Made by a program: the position numbers and the translations under genes. Positions 58,894 to 64,000 of a stretch of 64,000 bases of DNA are shown here, in pieces. The notes under the pieces were generated by a model. The model searched no databases and had not been told where the DNA came from. It was given only the letters and a program-made list of their open reading frames with translations. The stretch lies in contig BCIM01000005.1 of NCBI GenBank assembly GCA_039545315.1, positions 684,609 through 748,608 of the forward strand, written 5' to 3'. The DNA comes from Kondoa malvinella (Eukaryota > Basidiomycota > Agaricostilbomycetes > Agaricostilbales > Kondoaceae). The first letter of the stretch is position 1, and the number at the start of each line of letters is the position of its first letter.

Positions 58894-61460
58894 CTAGTCG
58901 ATGTCTTCTAGATCGCCTGATGCTGGACCAGCTTCTTCGAGGGCTGGAGGAGCGTCCCCGTCATCTGCCGGTGCTGCCTCAGCCGACTCTTCAATGCCAA
59001 GACCGAGCGAAAGCATCTTGTAGATTCGGTCTGCGAAGTGACCTGAAAGATAGGCTCTTCAGCATCAAGAGAGCATCAAACCGACGAAGACCACATACCG
59101 GGCTGCTCGAGCGAGAATCCAGAAGTGAGGAGAGCAGTCTCAAACAATAGAACAGACAAGTCCCTGGTACATGATGAGCAAAGAAACATAAGGATCGTCT
59201 GTGTAAGCTTACCTGACGGTCCTGTCAGCCGCGTCTTCGGTGACCTTGTTCTTCAACTCGACGATGATGGGGTGCTTTGCGTTGAGCTCCAGAGTCTTTT
59301 TGCTCTGCATGTACGAGCTCATTGAGGAGTCTCTCAGCGCCTGCGCCTTCATCACACGCTCCATGTTGCTCGACCCTAAAGAAATTCAGCCATTAGCAGC
59401 GCACATGCTGAAAGAAAGCCGCAGACTCACATCCGAATTGGCCAGTGGTAAGAGCAGCAGGCGAATCGGAGAGCAAGTTTGAGATGACGACCTTCTCGAC
59501 CTTGTCACCAAGGTTGTCCTTCATGATTTTGGTCAAGTTCTCAAACGCAGCCTTGTCCTCCTCATTTCTCTTCTTCTCCTCTTCAGTTTCTTCGAGCTCG
59601 AGACCGTCCTTGCTGATGCAGACAAGCTTCTTGCCATCAAATTCCTTGAGCTGGGTGACGGCGTATTCGTCAATGGCCTCGACCATCAACAAAACTTCGA
59701 AGCCCTTCTTCTTGAAGATTTCAAGGAAAGGTGCGTCCTTAACTTGAGCGAGAGATTCACCGGTGAGGTAGTCTGCAGTTGGATTAGCTCAGTCCATTGG
59801 CAGAGGAGTGCATCCATACAGATGTTCTTTTGGATCTCAGGCATGCGGGTAATGTAGTCCTTGAAGCTGGTCATCTCGTCACCGGACTTGGTAGAGTGGT
59901 AGCGAAGGAATTCAGCAAGCTTGGTTCGGTTGGTAGAGTCTTCGTGAATACCGAGCTTCAAGTTCTTGCCGAAAGCCTCGTAGAATTTCTGCAGATCGAG
60001 TCAGACCCGAGTTCGACGAAGCAAACAGCAGTGCAATCGACATACAGCGTAGTTCTCCTTGTCCTCAGCAATCTCAGTGAACATGTCAAGAGACTTCTTG
60101 ACCAAGTTCTTCTTGATGACCTTCAAGATCTTATTTTGCTGGAGGGTTTCACGAGAAATGTTGAGAGGCAAGTCCTCGGAGTCGACAATACCCTTGACGA
60201 AGTTGAGGTATTCAGGGATAATGTCTTCACAGTCGTCCATGATGAAGACACGGCGAACGTAAAGCTTGATGTTGTTGCGCTTCTTCTTGCCTTCGAACAG
60301 ATCGAAAGGCGCACGCTTGGGAACGAAAAGGATGGCGCGGAACTCGAGCTGACCCTCGACGGAGAAGTGCTTGACGGACATGTGGTCTTCCCAGTCGTTG
60401 GTGAGCGACTTGTAGAAGGCACCGTACTCTTCCTGAGAGATATCCTGAGGGTTGCGAGTCCATAGAGGCTTGGTCTTGTTGAGCTCTTCAGTCTCGGTGG
60501 TCTTTTCCTTGATCTTCTTGGTCTTTTTCTGTCAACAAAATTAACCTTCAGCAAGCGTTCTGCTGCAGATAGTCGAAACGACTGACCTTCTTGTTGTCCT
60601 CGTCAACTTCCTCAATCTTGTTCTCCTCCTTCTCCTCTTCCTCCTCTTCGACTTCACGCTCAACCTCCTTCTCGACGACAAGCTGGATAGGGTAAGAGAT
60701 GAACTCGGAGTGCTTCTTGACAATGTCTTTGATGCGCTTCTCCTCGAGGTATTCAAGCTGGTCTTCTTTCATGTGCAGACGGAGCTCAGTACCACGTCCG
60801 ATGGACTCGCCCTCGTCAACGCGGATGGTGAAAGTACCACCGGCAGCTGACTCCCAGATGTATTGCTCATCATCGTTGTTCTTGGTAACGACTTGAACGG
60901 TGTTGGCGATCAAGAATGCAGAGTAGAAACCGACACCGAATTGACCGACTATCATACGTGCTCAGCTGACCGAACTTGACCTGGAGACAAAAGTACTTAC
61001 TCATGCTAATGTCAGCACCTGATGAGAGGGCTTCCATGAAAGCTTTTGTGCCAGATTTGGCGATTGTTCCCAACTGCAATCAAAGATCAGCGTTTATTTC
61101 CTCGAACCATTTGAAGACATACGTTATTGACAAGGTCAGCCTTGGTCATACCGATACCAGTATCCCGAATGCAAAGGACCTTGTTCTCCCTGTCAGGAGT
61201 GAGGCGAACGTAGAGTTCCTTGCCGCTCTCGAGCGCGGATGGGTCGGTAAGGGAAGCATAGCGAACTTTGTCGAGCGCATCTGAAGCGTTCGAGATCAAT
61301 TCACGGATAGCGACTTCCTTGTTGGAGTAGAAAGTGTCTGTGCGGACACAGCGCGATGGTTAGATGTATACCATCAAACCAGCCTGTTCAACGCACTGAT
61401 GATCAAATCCAACAACTGGGTGATCTCAGCCTGGAAACCGAAAGTCTCAACTTCAGCCAT
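58894..61460 (-). CDS. HSP90: Cytosolic Hsp90 chaperone
   Basis: This is the cytosolic Hsp90 chaperone, about 700 residues over roughly eight exons. The ATP-binding domain has [40 protein letters not shown] and [16 protein letters not shown] charged linker ([20 protein letters not shown]) follows, then the middle domain with the catalytic loop [20 protein letters not shown]. The C-terminal domain ends [18 protein letters not shown]. The last five residues are LEDID where cytosolic Hsp90s have MEEVD, the motif that binds TPR co-chaperones; each change is conservative. The start [12 protein letters not shown] at 61460 matches the family exactly. There is no signal peptide or KDEL, so this is not the ER form. 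Confidence 0.95.
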
Positions 61461-62484
61461 GTTGATAATACTGTATTTGCAAAACACCAGCCAGTCAGCG
61501 CATGTTCTCTAATAATTCTGAAAAATTTGGGAGATCAAAGAGCAGAGTACATCTTCGCTCCAGCAGCTCGCAAGCAAAGGAATGGTACGGCCAGAGAGCT
61601 AGAGAGCAGGCCGTAGCTACAATAGCCTTTACGAGCTTGTACGGAGCGACAGGCGGGAGATACAGAGGTGCATGAAAAAGTTCGAGACGATATTTCTGCG
61701 CGCGCGGAAAGGGAAGAGCGACTCACGTAGTAGTTCTAGGGTATTTGGGTAGTGAAGCAGACAAGTAGCAGTAATAAAAGTGCTAAGAGCTGGAGAGAGG
61801 GAAAGGCAAGCTTTGAAATTCGCAAAGGAGAAATACCGTGGCAACTTCGCGTTGGAAGGTTCGAGCAAGTTCCGCAAAGTGCTGTTGAAAGCTATTGCGC
61901 TCTGTGTTATAGACATTGCTAAATCTGTTGAAGACCTGCTTATGCACCTTTCCTTCCCTTTCCTTTGAATGGCGTTTCTCTGGATGAACTCAATTTTGAC
62001 CAACCGAACCGCTTCATGCCGCCCATTCAAAGCCCGAGATGTCATGACTGATATACCCTTCTTCTCCTTTGATGCTTCTTTTGATAAACCTTGAGGTATA
62101 TTGTAACAGATTGATTGGATGGCCAAGAACAAAAGTACAGAGGTCGGTATCGACAGAATTGATTGAAGTGATACCGCTGGATATAGCAAAACCCAATGGT
62201 TATAATACTTTACAGCCTTGGTATAGTTGAGAGCCTTGGATAGTAGTACTTGTTGAAGCAATTTGAACTTGGAGAGAATAGATATATGATGACATTTCTT
62301 GTTGCTTCTTGACATCCTTGATTTGATTGATGAGAAATGACGTTGGTACAACCTTTTGAGGTAGCGTGTAGAGAAAAAAAGAAAGTGATACAATGGATGG
62401 AGATGCGAAAGACAGAAAGCTGCTAAATGTCAGTAAAGATAGAAAAGACAACGAAGTCTACAACTGACTGAGAATGAATTAAAA
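61461..62484. other. HSP90 promoter and neighbouring 3' region
   Basis: About 1 kb without a convincing gene. It must hold the HSP90 promoter and 5' leader on one side and the 3' end of the PNRC-motif gene on the other. Minus-strand frames up to 254 codons cross it (61629-62393), but they are AT-rich, lack any domain and are probably untranslated. Confidence 0.45.
61855..61862. promoter_or_regulatory. Candidate heat-shock element
   Basis: GAAGGTTC forms the GAA-two bases-TTC inverted pair of a heat-shock element, with a further TTC nine bases on (gcaagttcc). It lies about 390 bases upstream of the HSP90 start. A full element needs three well-spaced units; only two are perfectly spaced here, so this is a weak candidate. 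Confidence 0.3.
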
Positions 62485-63657
62485 TCAAGCCAGAACACGC
62501 TTGGCCATTCTTGCTGGCGCGGGAAGATCGCTGGGTTTAGGCGAATTGTGGAAATCGGGTCCAGCATATTTTAACTCCCCATTAACCATCACAGCGCCCA
62601 TTCCAGTCATAGCAGGTGAAGATTGCGTTTTCTTTTGCATAGGCGGTTTCTGAGGTGAGGTGGAAAAGGAGCGAGTGGAAGTAAAGACGTCGTCTACTGC
62701 TATTGGTTTATTGAGCGAGAGTGAAGACATGGTTGGTAGAGGTGAGGAATCAGAGCCACTGCCTTCATTGCGTGATCGACCCCGACGAGGCGCATTGCGA
62801 GATGAACCTTTTGTAGGTGATCCTCGACCTGTTGATGCTGGTCGTGTATTGGTTTCACCTAGAGCGATTTGCTGCCAGGTAAGGTTGCCAACTGCTTTGG
62901 ATTGATTTGCAGCTTGAGGTTTCTGCTTCTGGAACGTAAGAGCAGGTGACGGGTCTTGTTGCTGAATAGCTGATTTGGATGAAACCGTCGAATCATCTAC
63001 CGCCCTACTTCCACCTAACAGCGTTTGCTGCCAAGTGAGCGAGTCTTGTACTGGCCGCTGTGACATGACAGGCATATCCCAATCAGGTTTATTGTTAAAG
63101 GCTGTGCGGGAAGTCGTCGAAGGCTGTCCTTTCGCATTCTTTCTGCTGAGGAAAGATGCTGTAGGAGCCGATTTGGATAAGAGCGTGCTTGGGAATGCTT
63201 CGTCTGCTAGTGGGTCGGGAGAAGGTACCGGAGAAGGCAATTGCATGGCAAGTTGAGACTGGGGCCGTGCTCTCTTTGACCTTCTTGATGGTTTGGTGGG
63301 GGATATATTTTGCTCTGTTGGTGTCAAAGAGTCTTCCCGATCCGATGCTGAACGGTTCTGTTGGTCACTATCGCTAGCGTTTCTTCGACCGTTGCGAGTT
63401 CGCCGTTTAGACTTGTCGCTCTTGGGCTGTGATATGATGACAGACTCGTTCTGGTCGTTGCTCGAACGAGAGGCAGGCCGAGATATTGAAGGAGAAATGT
63501 TGGGAGATGGTCGACTATTGTTTGGGTGAGGAGATTTGCGCCTGCTTGTTATAGGTTTCGGCGCAGACAGAGAACGTTGATGGCCTGCGCTGGGAAGTGC
63601 TGAGCGCTGCTTGGACGTCGCTCGACCTTGCATTGTTGCTTTGCTGAGGTCCGACAT
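62485..63657 (-). CDS. PNRC/Edc-motif protein, decapping-related
   Basis: A single-exon frame of 390 residues is almost entirely disordered (Ser, Pro, Arg, Asn). Near the C-terminus is the block KYAGPDFHNSPKPSDLPAPA, a good match to the proline-rich PNRC motif (Y-A-G-x-x-F-H-N-S-P-x-P-x-x-L-P). In animal PNRC2 and yeast Edc1/2 related motifs bind Dcp1 and stimulate mRNA decapping. A second short element is repeated: DSLTWQQTLLGG and GNLTWQQIALGE, about 50 residues apart, which could be another binding site. The protein may work with DHH1, also encoded here. Function is inferred from the motif only. Confidence 0.65.
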   Translation of the reverse strand: MSDLSKATMQGRATSKQRSALPSAGHQRSLSAPKPITSRRKSPHPNNSRPSPNISPSISRPASRSSNDQNESVIISQPKSDKSKRRTRNGRRNASDSDQQNRSASDREDSLTPTEQNISPTKPSRRSKRARPQSQLAMQLPSPVPSPDPLADEAFPSTLLSKSAPTASFLSRKNAKGQPSTTSRTAFNNKPDWDMPVMSQRPVQDSLTWQQTLLGGSRAVDDSTVSSKSAIQQQDPSPALTFQKQKPQAANQSKAVGNLTWQQIALGETNTRPASTGRGSPTKGSSRNAPRRGRSRNEGSGSDSSPLPTMSSLSLNKPIAVDDVFTSTRSFSTSPQKPPMQKKTQSSPAMTGMGAVMVNGELKYAGPDFHNSPKPSDLPAPARMAKRVLA

Positions 63658-64000
63658 GGCCTTTGGTAATCAATATGCGAGACTCAATGCCTGTCTGATA
63701 CGAGCGCTGCCTATGATTATATGCTTACGTTTCGAATAAAGACCCAAGCGATGCGAGTATTTTGAGAGAGAGAGTTGTTGTTATGGGAAGAGGTTGGCCT
63801 TCTCCCGCTTTGAGTCAAGCAGCAGCCACGAACCGGTGACATATCAATCTTTCACCAAAGCAGCCATTTGCCATTGAATGCTCAAGATAGCCTTTCGGAC
63901 TCCCATACGAACATTCAGTAGATCCATGTCAAGCTCTTTTGTCGACGCCGTTGGAAAGCGACGTTCTCACTATGCAATCGAGAAATGTCCCGAGATTGGC
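63658..64000. other. Window end, no gene resolved
   Basis: The last 340 bases contain the promoter of the PNRC-motif gene (a GA-rich run near 63765). A following gene may begin beyond the window. Nothing can be assigned. Confidence 0.4.

Noticed and set aside
59797..60465. A 222-codon plus-strand frame
   Set aside because: It is antisense to the highly conserved HSP90 exons.
61629..62393. A 254-codon minus-strand frame upstream of HSP90
   Set aside because: Low-complexity, AT-rich composition and no recognisable domain; more likely leader or 3' sequence.

Overview
This is a gene-dense nuclear segment of a basidiomycete fungus. Nearly every gene is interrupted by short introns of about 45-60 nt (GT donor, CTNAY-like branch site, NAG acceptor, sometimes AAG). 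The recognisable gene set fits a basidiomycete: a FunK1-type kinase, a DNA ligase carrying a SWIM zinc finger, a TPR-kelch-MYND protein, COP9 signalosome subunit 4, a Sos7-like kinetochore protein and a PNRC-motif protein. A mitochondrial nad5 fragment that reads only with TGA as Trp lies at 32.7-32.9 kb. I cannot settle the subphylum from sequence alone.

Layout. 0-15 kb is accessory-like: a bZIP factor, a single-pass membrane protein, a GNAT acetyltransferase, three copies of a dispersed repeat, CSN4, two adjacent members (A, B) of an unfamiliar membrane-protein family, a FunK1-like kinase, and a third family member (C). 15-41.5 kb is mostly housekeeping: AIP1, a SWIM-DNA ligase, a divergent kinase-like protein, TSR3, VPS24, the PIP5-kinase MSS4, a WW-domain protein, the cell-wall-integrity MAP kinase, the mitochondrial insertion, DNM1, a Sos7-like protein, a Get5-like protein and a secreted metallophosphatase. 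41.6-45.8 kb holds three tandem single-pass membrane proteins (D, E, F). 45.9-64 kb holds RPN3, alpha-tubulin, DHH1, two unrecognised loci, the TPR-kelch-MYND protein, HSP90 and a PNRC/Edc-type mRNA-decay protein.

Functional links. Several genes touch surface signalling and cell polarity: MSS4, the Slt2/Mpk1-type MAP kinase, AIP1 and seven single-pass membrane proteins with low-complexity outer parts and basic cytosolic tails. DHH1 and the PNRC-motif protein both belong to mRNA decapping and decay. CSN4 and RPN3 belong to the paralogous COP9 signalosome and proteasome lid.

Most unusual points. (1) Membrane family A/B/C shares a conserved outer block and an intron at the membrane boundary, and B's last exon has a near-identical relic 4.4 kb upstream inside a dispersed repeat. 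(2) HSP90 ends in LEDID instead of MEEVD. (3) Micro-exons down to 7 nt occur in the ligase, MAP kinase and tubulin genes. (4) There is a recent-looking NUMT. (5) The SWIM-ligase has a possible mitochondrial leader.

Coordinates of multi-exon genes are given from start codon to stop codon, including introns. Splice sites were read by eye.
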